From NCBI RefSeq assembly GCF_030704685.1, contig NZ_JAUZDX010000001.1, forward strand, positions 434,001 to 498,000: a stretch of 64,000 nt of DNA, given 5' to 3'. This document shows, in pieces, positions 1 to 8,753 of this stretch. Position numbers and translations under genes: made by a program. A model generated the notes under the pieces. That model saw only the letters and a program-made list of their open reading frames with translations. It had not been told where the DNA came from and did no database searches. The stretch's first letter is position 1. Every line of letters begins with the position of its first letter. Origin of the DNA: Acidovorax sp. A1169. Lineage in GTDB: Bacteria; Pseudomonadota; Gammaproteobacteria; Burkholderiales; Burkholderiaceae_C.

Positions 1-26
1 ACAGACCTTGTGGTCGAAAGGCTCTT

Positions 27-338
27 ATGAAAAGTTGGTACAAATTGTCGCTGGGCAACGATGCCCAGGCCTTCGAGCCCACCCAGCGCATCCAGCAGAT
101 GTTCATGTCGCAGTTCCTGATCTCGCCGGCAGGCTCCAAGCGGGCGCTGTTCTCGTGCTACGACAAGCAGGCCGACAGGCTGTGGCTGTTCTTCTCGCCC
201 GCAGCGCAGGACATTGCCTTGCGCGTGTACGCTGAGCCTTGCGATCCCCCAACGGCCCTCGATTGCATCGGCCTGCTGGCTGGCGAAGGCGATGCCCTGG
301 CCGACCAGGTGCACCTGGAAGCCGAAGCCACGGCCTGA
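27..338 (+). CDS. small protein of unknown function (103 aa)
   Basis: The reading frame opens at an ATG four or five bases after AAAGG, a reasonable ribosome-binding site, and ends 14 bases before the convergent stop of the histidine kinase gene. The product is acidic at its C-terminus, has no signal peptide or membrane segment, and contains a hydrophobic-aromatic core (RLWLFFSP near residue 50). I do not recognise the family. The composition is protein-like, unlike the shadow frames around it, so I take it as a real gene. Its upstream neighbour lies outside the window, so operon membership cannot be judged. Confidence 0.6.
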   Translation: MKSWYKLSLGNDAQAFEPTQRIQQMFMSQFLISPAGSKRALFSCYDKQADRLWLFFSPAAQDIALRVYAEPCDPPTALDCIGLLAGEGDALADQVHLEAEATA

Positions 339-352
339 CGGGCAGGCCCAGG

Positions 353-2704
353 CTACTCTGCCGGTGCCTCGCTCTGCGGCAGAACCAGCCTGAACTCCGC
401 GCCCTTTCCTTCGTCGCTCTCGACTTCGATGCTGCCTCCATGGCGCTGCACCACGGTGCGCACCAGGGCCAGGCCCAGGCCCACGCCGGCAATGCCGGGG
501 TGGCTGCGGTCATGCAGCCGCTGGAACGGGGCGAACAGCTTGTCCTGCAGAGCCGGCGCAATGCCGGGGCCTTCGTCGCGCACGGCAATGGCCCAGTGCC
601 CCGGCCGTGCCACCAGGGTGCAGCGCACGGTGCTGCCGCGTGGGCTGTACTTGATGGCGTTGTTGACCACATTGGCCAGCGCCCGGCACAGCAGCGAGCG
701 GTCGCCCATGCACGGGGCGGTTTCCGGCGCATCGGCCACCAGCACCTGCACGTCGGCATCGCGCGCCAGCACCCAGGCCTCGTCCACGGTCTGGTGCAGC
801 ACGTCCGCCAGGTCCAGGGGTTCCCGCCGCATCGCCTGTGACTCGGCGCTGGCCAGCTGGATGAAATTCTCGGCCATGCCCAGCGAGCTTTTCGCGTAGC
901 GCGAGATGAGGTGCATGAGTTCCGCGTCCGACATGCGGCCCGGGTAGGCCTGGTGCATCTCCAGCAGGGTGAGGATGGAGGCATTGGGGGCGCGGATGTC
1001 GTGCGAGATGAAGTGCATGGCCTCGTCGCGCTGCTGCAGCGCGCTGCGCATCTCCGTCAGGTCCACCAGCGTCACCAGCCAGCCGGCCTGCGCCAGGTCG
1101 GTGAACTGCCGGCTCTGCACCAGCACGCTGCGGCCCTTGGCATCGCGGCCCTCCCGGCGGGCCGGCAGGTTGCGGCTGGCCAGCCGCTCTGGCGTCACCA
1201 GCGGCTGCTCGGTGGCGATGTCGATCAGGTCACCGAGCACGTCGGTGATCTGGCGGCCCTGCAGGGGCCAGACCATGGGGTCGCCCTCGACCTCGGCCAT
1301 GCCCAGCACATGGCGCCGTGCGGCCGTGTTGGCCAGCAGGATGCGGCCTTCGGTGTCGCAGACCATGGTGGGAGAAGGCAGTTGCTGCAGGCTCTCGCTC
1401 ACGAAATGGTGCATGTCGCGCAGTTGGCGCGAGGCGTATTCCACCGCGTTGATGCGCCGCTCCAGGAAGTCGCCGCTGCTGGCCGCCGGGCCGCGCAGCG
1501 GAATCACCAGGCCCTGGCGCTGCAGGGTCTCCATCTGCAGCCTGAGGAACTGGGCGGCTGCGCTCAGGCGCCGCCAGCTCCACAGCGGATAGGCCAGCAC
1601 CAGCCCGATGAGGGCGGCGGCGGGCGCGAACTGCATGCCGCTCCAGACCGGCAGCACCACGGCCATGGCCAGGGTCAGCGCGCCCAAGGCAATGCTGGTG
1701 AGCAGGGCGGCGAAGGGCCCGAGCAGCAGCAGCGCCACCAGCGCCAGCACCACCGGCAGCAGGTTGAAGGCCATGTTCAGCGCGGGCGGCGCGCTGTGGA
1801 TCTGCACCCCCGCCAGGTCGGCGTCGAGCACCTGGGCGATCACTTCCACGCCCGGCATCAGGCGCGACTCCTGGCCCACGGGGGTGGCGAACATGTCGCC
1901 CAGCCCGGCGGCGATGGAGCCCACGAGCACGTACTTGCCGCGGAAGGCATCGGCCGGCACCTCACCGCGCAGCACGTCGATGTAGGAGTAGGTGATGAAG
2001 TGCCCCGGCCCGCCCGCGTAGGGGATCAGGCGACGGTCTGCACGCTCCCAGCGGGCGCCATCGGCGGGCGGATCGCTCCAGCGGGCGGGCGGGCAGCCAC
2101 CGAGCGACGGCGTGGCCACGCAGCGCATGGCGATGCTGAAGTGCTGCCAGGGTGCACTGGCCGGCCCCTCGCGCGAGTACAGGCTGCGCACCACGCCGTC
2201 CTCGTCCGAGGCCACGTGCACATGCCCCAGCCGGGCAGCGGCCTGCTCCAGTGCAGGAATGGGGCGGTCCGCACCGTCGCCCGGCTCGGTTGGACCCTGG
2301 CGCTGCATCACCGGCAGTACCACCCGGCCGCTTCGGGCCACGGCATCGGCCAGCAGCAGGTCGTCCTCGGGGTAGTCGAGGTCTTCCTCGTTGAACAGCA
2401 CGTCCATGCCGATCACCTGCGGTGCCTGGCGCGACACGTTCTGGATCAGCTGTGCGTGCAGGGCGCGCCGCCAGGGCCAGCGGCCGATCACGCCGATGCT
2501 GCGGTCGTCCACCGCGATCACGGCGATATCGGCTTGCGCCGGGCGCGACACCAGGCGCAGCCCGGTGTCCTGCACCAGGTGGTTGGTGCGCGGCAGCATG
2601 CTGGGGGTGCTCAGCCAGGCGACCAGGGCCAGCAGCGTCAGCGCGATGGCGGCCCATTCGACCCGCCGCTGCTGGTTTCGCGTGCGGGAGTGCGGGGTGG
2701 GCAT
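353..2704 (-). CDS. CHASE2-PAS sensor histidine kinase
   Basis: Membrane sensor kinase of about 783 aa. A first membrane segment near residues 17-37 is followed by an extracytoplasmic CHASE2 domain (to about 300), then a block of three hydrophobic helices (about 310-375), a PAS-like segment (about 425-520) and a HisKA/HATPase kinase core. The phospho-acceptor is the His of FISHDIRAP (about residue 568), the N box is NVVNNAIKYSP, the G boxes are DEGPGIAP and GVGLGLALV. CHASE2 domains are known as extracellular sensor domains in kinases and cyclases, and their ligands are mostly unknown. It follows the FecR-LysM gene after a few bases, and the response regulator is upstream on the same strand, so kinase, regulator and FecR protein are likely one signalling unit (inference). 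I chose ATG at 2704; an in-frame TTG at 2713 is the alternative. Confidence 0.92.
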   Translation of the reverse strand: MPTPHSRTRNQQRRVEWAAIALTLLALVAWLSTPSMLPRTNHLVQDTGLRLVSRPAQADIAVIAVDDRSIGVIGRWPWRRALHAQLIQNVSRQAPQVIGMDVLFNEEDLDYPEDDLLLADAVARSGRVVLPVMQRQGPTEPGDGADRPIPALEQAAARLGHVHVASDEDGVVRSLYSREGPASAPWQHFSIAMRCVATPSLGGCPPARWSDPPADGARWERADRRLIPYAGGPGHFITYSYIDVLRGEVPADAFRGKYVLVGSIAAGLGDMFATPVGQESRLMPGVEVIAQVLDADLAGVQIHSAPPALNMAFNLLPVVLALVALLLLGPFAALLTSIALGALTLAMAVVLPVWSGMQFAPAAALIGLVLAYPLWSWRRLSAAAQFLRLQMETLQRQGLVIPLRGPAASSGDFLERRINAVEYASRQLRDMHHFVSESLQQLPSPTMVCDTEGRILLANTAARRHVLGMAEVEGDPMVWPLQGRQITDVLGDLIDIATEQPLVTPERLASRNLPARREGRDAKGRSVLVQSRQFTDLAQAGWLVTLVDLTEMRSALQQRDEAMHFISHDIRAPNASILTLLEMHQAYPGRMSDAELMHLISRYAKSSLGMAENFIQLASAESQAMRREPLDLADVLHQTVDEAWVLARDADVQVLVADAPETAPCMGDRSLLCRALANVVNNAIKYSPRGSTVRCTLVARPGHWAIAVRDEGPGIAPALQDKLFAPFQRLHDRSHPGIAGVGLGLALVRTVVQRHGGSIEVESDEGKGAEFRLVLPQSEAPAE

Positions 2705-2718
2705 CGACCGCAAGGGGC

Positions 2719-4428
2719 TCAGGGGCGGCGCACGGGCTCACCGCCCATGGTGGACAGCGGCAGCCCAGAGCTGGTGTTCAGCCCCGTCCCCACGCGGATG
2801 CTGCGCGGCGGGGAGAAATCGCTTTGCAGGCCCGAGGGGTCCAGCACCTGGATGCGCACGAAGTAGGTGCCTGCCGCCAGGCCATCCGCAGAGGTCCAGC
2901 GGGGCTCGTCGAGCTGGATGTCCTGGGTGATGGTCTTGAATTCCAGGTCCGGTGCCAGCTGCACGCGAAAGCGCTGGCCGGCCTGGGCGGGCCAGTGCAG
3001 GCGCACGGTGGTGTCGCCATCCGTCGCCTGCATGGCCGACAGGTCCAGCGCGGCAGGCTGCTGGGCCACCGAGAAGGGCTGGGCGGGCGCGAACGGTCCC
3101 TGGTCCGGTGCGCCACCGGTGGGCTCTGCGATGCTGGCCGCGCGCCAGAAGTAGTTGCCCAGGGGCAGCGTGGCCAGCGTCAGCTGGCAGGTGCTGAGGC
3201 GGCCCTCGTCCAGCAACGGCGTGGCGAAGTCGGCGCTGGCTGCCACCTGGATGCGGTACCAGCGCGCGCCAGGCACTTCGGTGCAGCGCAGGGTGCCGGT
3301 TACGCGCGGCAGCACGGCGCCAGGGGCCGGCTGCTGGTACAGCGGCGGCACCGGCCGGGTCTTGATGGTGATGGGGCGCGTGGCCGGCAGGCCGGCAATG
3401 CCGGCCTCATCCACGGCGCGCACGGCCAGGTGGTAGCTGCCATCGTCGAGTGCGGCCCAGCGCAGCTGGCCGTCGGCAAAGCGGCCGCTGCGCAGCACCT
3501 GCGTCATGGCCGCATCGCGTGCCACCTGGGCGGTGAAGGCCGCAGCGCCGGGGGTGGCAGGGACATTGATGGCCAGCAGGCCCAGGTCGTGCAGTTGGGC
3601 GGGCACGGTGGACAGGTCGGGCGGCGCCAGCAGGGTGCGTGGTGCACCCAGCGTCCCATCGGGCGCGACAGACAAACCCTGGCCACGGGCCAGCAAGGTG
3701 GTGTCGGGGGCCGGTTGCGCGGCATTCTCGGCACGCGACTGCACGGCCACCGAGCCTTCCAGCACCGAGGCCGTGGCCTGGCCAGAGGCCGCCAGCGCCA
3801 CGCCGAACTCGGTGCCGCGCACGCTGGTCACGGCGCGCGGCGTGCGGATCTCGAAACGGCGCAGGGCATCGGCGCTGGGCGTCACGCTCGACTCCACACT
3901 GCCGGCGCGCATTTCCAGCACCGATTGCACGCTGCCTGCGCGCCCGCGGCGGCGCAACTGGCGCAACTGCAGGTCGGACTGGGCCTGCACGCGCACCAGC
4001 GTGCCGTCGGCCAGGCGCACGGCGATAAAGCTGTCCGGCCCCACCTGCAGGCGGGTGCCTTCGTCCAGGCGGGCACCTTGCGCCACAGGCTGGGCTGCGG
4101 CCTGGGCGCCGGGCTGTGCCGTGGCGCTGCCGTGCACGAATTCCACCTGGGCCGAGGCCTTGGGCTGCAGGCGCACGGGGATCCACACGGTGGAGCCAGG
4201 TTGCAGGCGCCGGGGGTTGGCCACCTTGTTGCGCTGCTGCAGCAGCAGCCACTGGCGTGGATTGTCCAGGTAGGTGTTGGCCAGGCCTTCGAGCGTGTCG
4301 CCGGCCCGCACGGTGTGCGGGATTTCGTCCGTCTGCGTGTCGGGGGTGGTTTGCGCATGCGCGCAACCGAGGCCCGCCGTGAGCAGGGCAACGGCCGACA
4401 AGGGCAATGCAAGGCGGTGGATGACCAC
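2719..4428 (-). CDS. secreted LysM-FecR domain protein with Ig/Fn3-like repeats
   Basis: About 569 aa. The start is GTG at 4428, six bases after AGGAGA; this gives a clean signal peptide ending in GCAHAQ (residues 1-26), whereas longer in-frame starts do not. A LysM domain (about 35-85, HTVRAGDTLEGLA) suggests peptidoglycan binding. It is followed by a FecR domain (about 110-235, containing SVRGTEFGV) and then three repeats resembling fibronectin/Ig-like modules (e.g. DDGSYHLAVRAVDEAG). FecR domains were first described in iron-citrate signalling, but this protein lacks the cytoplasmic anti-sigma part and the membrane anchor, so it should be periplasmic or wall-associated. It lies between the response regulator and the CHASE2 kinase on the same strand. 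Role inferred: an envelope ligand or partner of the CHASE2 sensor. Confidence 0.88.
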   Translation of the reverse strand: MVIHRLALPLSAVALLTAGLGCAHAQTTPDTQTDEIPHTVRAGDTLEGLANTYLDNPRQWLLLQQRNKVANPRRLQPGSTVWIPVRLQPKASAQVEFVHGSATAQPGAQAAAQPVAQGARLDEGTRLQVGPDSFIAVRLADGTLVRVQAQSDLQLRQLRRRGRAGSVQSVLEMRAGSVESSVTPSADALRRFEIRTPRAVTSVRGTEFGVALAASGQATASVLEGSVAVQSRAENAAQPAPDTTLLARGQGLSVAPDGTLGAPRTLLAPPDLSTVPAQLHDLGLLAINVPATPGAAAFTAQVARDAAMTQVLRSGRFADGQLRWAALDDGSYHLAVRAVDEAGIAGLPATRPITIKTRPVPPLYQQPAPGAVLPRVTGTLRCTEVPGARWYRIQVAASADFATPLLDEGRLSTCQLTLATLPLGNYFWRAASIAEPTGGAPDQGPFAPAQPFSVAQQPAALDLSAMQATDGDTTVRLHWPAQAGQRFRVQLAPDLEFKTITQDIQLDEPRWTSADGLAAGTYFVRIQVLDPSGLQSDFSPPRSIRVGTGLNTSSGLPLSTMGGEPVRRP

Positions 4429-4513
4429 GTCAACTCTCCTAGGTGCCGCAGGGGGCGGCAAAGCTTCATTCAGAAACGTTGTTTCCATTGCGCAATGGGA
4501 TGCCAGGCGCAGG

Positions 4514-5218
4514 CTAGCGGCCAGGCTCGACCGCTTCGAACCGGTAGCCCACACCATACACGGCGGTGATGAAGTAGCCGTTGGCGGGGCGCAGGTCCAG
4601 CTGGGTGCGCAGGCGCGAGACATGGGTGTCGAGCGAGCGTGACAGCACGTCCGAACCCTGGCCCCAGATCACCTCCTTGAGGTGGTCGCGCGAGAGCAGG
4701 CGGCCCATGTTCTGGAACAGGAACAGGGCCAGGTCGTATTCGCGGTTCTTGAGTTCGGCAGGCGTGCCGTTGATCTCCAGCGAGCGCGATTCCGGGAAGA
4801 ACTTGTAGCGCCCGAAATCGAGCGCGCCACCGGTGCTCTGCGGGTAGGCTCGGCGCAACAGCGCGGCCACACGCGCATTGAGCTCGCCAATGCGCACGGG
4901 TTTGACCATGAAGTCGTCCGCCCCGCTGCCCAGGCCCTCGACGATGTCGCGCTCTTCCTGCCGGTTGGTCACGAACAGGATGGGCAACTGCTTGCCCACG
5001 TTCTCGCGCACCCAGCGCACCACCTCGGGGCCGGTGGTGTCGGGCAGGTGCCAGTCCACGATCAAGAGGTCAAAGGTTTCGCGGCGCATCTCGCGCATCA
5101 GCGCGGCACCGGTCAGGTGGGTATGGCACACATGCCCCATCGCTTCGGTGGCCTGTTTGATCAGATCCAGCTGAAGCGCATCGTCGTCTAACGCCGCTAT
5201 GCGCATGGTTCGTTCCAT
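4514..5218 (-). CDS. OmpR/PhoB-type response regulator
   Basis: About 234 aa: receiver domain (acidic triad LDDD near the start, phospho-acceptor Asp in LLIVDWHLPD, switch Lys in FMVKP) followed by a winged-helix DNA-binding domain ending in the usual VYGVGYRF motif. A second ATG four codons in (5206), preceded by GGAACG, may be the true start. It is upstream of the FecR-LysM and CHASE2 kinase genes on the same strand, with 85 bases before the FecR start, and is the obvious cognate regulator for that kinase. An 82-bp gap separates it from the upstream formylglycine-enzyme-like gene; I found no convincing terminator there, so read-through is possible. Confidence 0.92.
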   Translation of the reverse strand: MERTMRIAALDDDALQLDLIKQATEAMGHVCHTHLTGAALMREMRRETFDLLIVDWHLPDTTGPEVVRWVRENVGKQLPILFVTNRQEERDIVEGLGSGADDFMVKPVRIGELNARVAALLRRAYPQSTGGALDFGRYKFFPESRSLEINGTPAELKNREYDLALFLFQNMGRLLSRDHLKEVIWGQGSDVLSRSLDTHVSRLRTQLDLRPANGYFITAVYGVGYRFEAVEPGR

Positions 5219-5300
5219 TCAAGATTAACTGTGCATTATTCGCGATGTGCGGCGGTCCATTCCATGCCCCATCTTGGGGATCGCCAGGTTTGACAGTTGT

Positions 5301-6383
5301 TCACCGTGCCACGGGCGATGACAGGCGGCGCGTGGCTGCCGGGCGCGGGCCGGGCCTGGCGGCTGCGGAGGGCGCGATTTCGCGCAGCAGCCGCATGCCC
5401 ACCAGGGTGTAGCGGGTCTGCGGGCTGTTCCAGTTGCGGTAGCCGCAGCGTGCGTAGAAAGACCAGGTGTGCCAGGATCCCCCGCGGCGCACGCGCACGC
5501 TGCCCTCTGCCGGGCCCCCGGGGTCCACGGCCGGTGATTCGGCGTAGTAGCTGTCCCCATGCCAGTCGGCCACCCACTCCCAGGCATTGCCCAGCATGTC
5601 CTGCAGCCCCCAGGCATTGGGCGCGTAGCTGCCCACCGGGGCGGTGAAGGCGTGGCCGTCGCTGCCGCGCAGCGCATGCTGCTGCCAGCGCAGCCAGTAG
5701 GGGGCGGCGTCCTGGTCGAAGGTGTTGGCGTTTTTCAGCAGGCCCTCCGGGTCGTCGCCGTGCGGGTAGCGGGTGCGCGTGCCGGCGCGGCAGGCGTATT
5801 CCCACTCGGCCTCGGTCGGCAGGCGGTATCGGTGGCCTTCGGTGCGGCTGAGCCACTGTGCCAGGGCCTGGGCGTCGTTCCAGGTGACGTTGACCACGGG
5901 GTGTTCGTCGCCCTGCGCGAACCCCGGGTTGCGCCATGAATAGCGCGGGTCGCGCCCCTCGAAGGCATCGCCGCGCCGCGTGGTGGCCGGGTCGTACAGA
6001 GCGTTGTAGCCATATCCGCCGGTGCCGTCGACTTCCGATTCGGGCTGGTAGCCCGACGCTGCGAGGAAGCGCCGGAACTGGCCTACCGTGACTTCGTGCT
6101 GCCCCAGGTAGAAGGCCTTGCCGATGACCACCCGGTGCGCCGGGCCTTCATCGGTCAGCTCGGCAAAACGCTTGGGCTCCAGTTGCGGGTAGGCCTGTGC
6201 GAGCACATCGGCTGCCTCGGTGCCGCCCATCACGAAGCTGCCCGCGGGCACCTGCACGAACGGCATGCCCAGGCTGTTGGTCCACACGGGGTGTTGCCGG
6301 TCTTGGCGCATCTGGGCCAGCGCAGGCAGGCCTGCAGCCAGCGCGAGCACGGCAGAGACGGCGGCAGTTCGGCGCCTGGCCAT
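5301..6383 (-). CDS. formylglycine-generating-enzyme (SUMF1)-like secreted protein
   Basis: About 360 aa from ATG 6383, which lies five bases after the stop of the upstream lipoprotein gene and gives a plausible signal peptide ending in LPALAQ; an upstream in-frame start would add a non-signal leader overlapping the lipoprotein gene. The rest is a full SUMF1/FGE-sulfatase domain: opening LGMPFVQVPAGSFVMGG, HEVTVGQFRRFL, HPVVNVTWNDA, RLPTEAEWEYA, and GNAWEWVADW near the C-terminus. Only one Cys (in FYARCGYRNW) is found where true formylglycine-generating enzymes use a pair, so sulfatase activation is unlikely; many family members are binding or regulatory modules. No sulfatase gene is in the window. 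Its position next to the CHASE2/FecR genes suggests a role in the same envelope process (inference). Confidence 0.88.
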   Translation of the reverse strand: MARRRTAAVSAVLALAAGLPALAQMRQDRQHPVWTNSLGMPFVQVPAGSFVMGGTEAADVLAQAYPQLEPKRFAELTDEGPAHRVVIGKAFYLGQHEVTVGQFRRFLAASGYQPESEVDGTGGYGYNALYDPATTRRGDAFEGRDPRYSWRNPGFAQGDEHPVVNVTWNDAQALAQWLSRTEGHRYRLPTEAEWEYACRAGTRTRYPHGDDPEGLLKNANTFDQDAAPYWLRWQQHALRGSDGHAFTAPVGSYAPNAWGLQDMLGNAWEWVADWHGDSYYAESPAVDPGGPAEGSVRVRRGGSWHTWSFYARCGYRNWNSPQTRYTLVGMRLLREIAPSAAARPGPRPAATRRLSSPVAR

Positions 6384-6388
6384 TGGGC

Positions 6389-6646
6389 TCAGCGATTGGG
6401 GTTGTCGCTCACGCACTCGAAGACGAGGCGCGAGCCCTCGTTGCGCAGCAGCTTGGGGAACAAGGCCAGCTTCTGGCATTCCCGGGTGGCGGCGTTGTAG
6501 GCCGGCGAGGCGTCGGTGCCATACACCGGCACGCTGAAGGTGCGGTCCCCGCCCGAGGCCATGGGGCCCGAGGGCGGGCGGGTGGTGGCCGATTCGCAGC
6601 CCGCGAGCAGAGCCAGCAGGGCAGCGGATGCAATCAAGGTCTTCAT
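6389..6646 (-). CDS. small lipoprotein of unknown function (85 aa)
   Basis: Begins MKTLIASAALLALLAGC, a type II signal peptide with lipobox LAGC, so the mature protein would be lipid-anchored at Cys17. The remainder is a short domain rich in charged residues with YGTDASPAYNAATRECQKL in the middle. I do not recognise a named family. It is the first gene of the minus-strand arm, five bases upstream of the SUMF1-like gene, and its start faces the CHASE2 cyclase start across about 110 bases, so the two arms share a divergent promoter region. Confidence 0.75.
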   Translation of the reverse strand: MKTLIASAALLALLAGCESATTRPPSGPMASGGDRTFSVPVYGTDASPAYNAATRECQKLALFPKLLRNEGSRLVFECVSDNPNR

Positions 6647-6757
6647 GGAAATCTCCGGTAGGCGTCGGGCCAGTCTAAGCCAGTGTGGGCGGATAGACAG
6701 CAGGCTTTGCTGCAGTCGCGCCCTGGGATACAGTGCGTTACATATGATGGGAGTTGT

Positions 6758-8737
6758 ATGGCCTGGATCCGGTCGGCGGTGTCAGGGGATGCGGGGCGCC
6801 AGTGGGCGCTGCGCCTGCTCGTGCCGCTCGGACTCCTGGCCGTGCTGCACCTGCTGCCGCTATGGCAGCCGCTGCAGCGCCTGGAATACGATCTCTTCAG
6901 CAGCCTGACGGCCCCCGTGCGGCCCGATGCCGGTGTGGTGGTCATCGGCATCGACGAACCCAGCCTCGCGGCCCTGCAGGCCGCTCCTCCGCTGCCACGG
7001 CGGCTGCATGCGCAATTGGTCGACGCGCTTTCCGAGTCCGGCGCAGCGGGGCTCGGCATCGACCTGCTGCTGTCCACCGCCCAGACACCCGAAGACGACG
7101 CGGCCCTGGGCCGATCCCTGCAGGGGCGCATGCCGGTGGTGCTTGCCAGCGCCCAGGTGGCCGTGCAGAGCGGGCAGGTGGCGCAGTACCAGCAGAAGGT
7201 GATGTCCGTCTTCGACCAGGCGCGCCACGGCGACGTGGGCATGCACCCCGACGATGACGGCGTGCAGCGCAGCGCACCCGGGCACAGCGATGCCCTGTGG
7301 CGTGTGCTCGCACAGGCTGCGGGCCGCACCACCGTGCTACCGCCACCCGGCGCAATGCTGCGCTACTACGCCCCCGAGGTGGCATTGCCCTACGTGCACT
7401 ACACCCAGGCGCTGGACCCGGCGCGGCAGCTGGCGCCTGGCGCGCTGCAGGGCCGGCTGCTGCTGCTGGGCCAGAACACGCCGGTGGGCGGGGTGGATCA
7501 GTTCACCACGCCGCTGCGCACCTTGGGGCACGGTACACAGTCGGGCGTGCTGCTGCATGCCACGGCACTCATCAACGGCCTGACCGGGGACTGGATCGTG
7601 CCCGCGCACCCAGCGGGCCCGCTGCTGCAGGCGGCAGCGGCCATTGCCCTGGTGGCGGCGCTCACGCGGCGCTGGCGCGCCTGGCTGGCCGTGTGGCTGA
7701 GCGTGGCGTTGGCGCTGCTGGCCCTGATCGGCGGGCTGTGGGCCTACCTGCAGGGTGTGTGGTGGCCCACGTTGCCCACGCTGCTGGCGCTGGTGCTGCA
7801 CTTCAACGTGGGCGCGACCGACAGCTACTGGCGTGAGCGGCGCCAGCGCGAGCGCCTGCGGCTGGACTTCGGGCGCTACGTGCCGCCGGCGGTGGTCAGC
7901 GCGCTGATCGCCAGTGGGGCGGCACCGGCCATCAGCGGCGAGCGGCGCGTGCTCACGCTGCTGTTCTCGGACCTGGCGGGCTTCACCTCGGCCAGCGAGC
8001 ACCTGCCGCCCGAGGCGGTGGCGCGTGCGCTCAACGCCTACTTCACGCGCATGACCCATGCCGTGCACCGCCATGGAGGCACGCTCGACAAGTTCATCGG
8101 CGATGCCGTGATGGCCTTCTGGAATGCCCCTTTGGCCGAGCCGCAGCACGCGGCACGCGCCCTGGCCTGCGCGCAGGAGATGCAGGTGCAAATGAACGCC
8201 TTGCGCAGCCAGTGGGCAGGAAGCCCCTTTGCCGACCTGCAGCTGCGCATCGGCCTGCACACGGGCGAGGCGGCCGTGGGCCACCTGGGCTCCGAAGGCC
8301 GCTTCACCTACACCGCCGTGGGCGACGCGGTGAACACCGCCGCCCGGCTGGAGGGCGCCAACAAGGCCTTCGGCACCGGCATCCTGCTGTCCGAAGCCAC
8401 GCGCAGCGCCCTGCCGCAGAACGGGGCGCAGGCACTGCCCCTGCTCTGGCTCGACGCCGTGGTGCTGGCCGGCCGCAGCAGCGGCATCGATGTCTACACC
8501 CCGTGCGAGGACGCGCCGCTCGTGGCCACCAGCCTGGCTTTGCAGGCCCATGTGCGTGCGGGCCGCTGGGGCGAGGCGCTGGCGTGCTGTGCCGAGTGGC
8601 GAGAACGGGCCGTACACCTGGCACCGCTGTGGGCCGCCCAGGCCGACCGGCTGCAGGCGCACGTGCAGGGCCTGGCCGATGCCCAGGGACCCGCTGCGGC
8701 CGGTGCTGACGCGTTTGCACACGCGCTGGAAAAATAG
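6758..8737 (+). CDS. CHASE2-domain adenylate/guanylate cyclase (class III)
   Basis: About 659 aa from ATG 6758, preceded by GGGAG; the longer in-frame opening lacks support. A membrane segment at about residues 12-34 leads into a CHASE2 domain (EYDLFSSLTAP; VVVIGIDEPSL), then two or three helices around 285-355, then a class III cyclase domain. Catalytic features are the metal-binding Asp in FSDLAGFTS (about residue 404), KFIGDAVMAFW, and TAVGDAVNTAARLEG. The expected product is cAMP or cGMP; the residues visible do not let me choose. A C-terminal segment of about 100 residues after the cyclase is rich in Ala and may be helical. The next gene starts 16 bases later, so the two are almost certainly co-transcribed. 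Confidence 0.92.
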   Translation: MAWIRSAVSGDAGRQWALRLLVPLGLLAVLHLLPLWQPLQRLEYDLFSSLTAPVRPDAGVVVIGIDEPSLAALQAAPPLPRRLHAQLVDALSESGAAGLGIDLLLSTAQTPEDDAALGRSLQGRMPVVLASAQVAVQSGQVAQYQQKVMSVFDQARHGDVGMHPDDDGVQRSAPGHSDALWRVLAQAAGRTTVLPPPGAMLRYYAPEVALPYVHYTQALDPARQLAPGALQGRLLLLGQNTPVGGVDQFTTPLRTLGHGTQSGVLLHATALINGLTGDWIVPAHPAGPLLQAAAAIALVAALTRRWRAWLAVWLSVALALLALIGGLWAYLQGVWWPTLPTLLALVLHFNVGATDSYWRERRQRERLRLDFGRYVPPAVVSALIASGAAPAISGERRVLTLLFSDLAGFTSASEHLPPEAVARALNAYFTRMTHAVHRHGGTLDKFIGDAVMAFWNAPLAEPQHAARALACAQEMQVQMNALRSQWAGSPFADLQLRIGLHTGEAAVGHLGSEGRFTYTAVGDAVNTAARLEGANKAFGTGILLSEATRSALPQNGAQALPLLWLDAVVLAGRSSGIDVYTPCEDAPLVATSLALQAHVRAGRWGEALACCAEWRERAVHLAPLWAAQADRLQAHVQGLADAQGPAAAGADAFAHALEK

Positions 8738-8753
8738 CCCTGAAAGGCCCGCT

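Noticed and set aside
911-2866. Long plus-strand open frame (about 650 codons) opposite the CHASE2 kinase
   Set aside because: Gly/Arg/Ala/His-rich translation without any domain, antisense to a gene with intact motifs; a usual shadow in GC-rich DNA. The same applies to the other long antisense frames, such as 7337-9784, 8304-11009 and 31186-34104.
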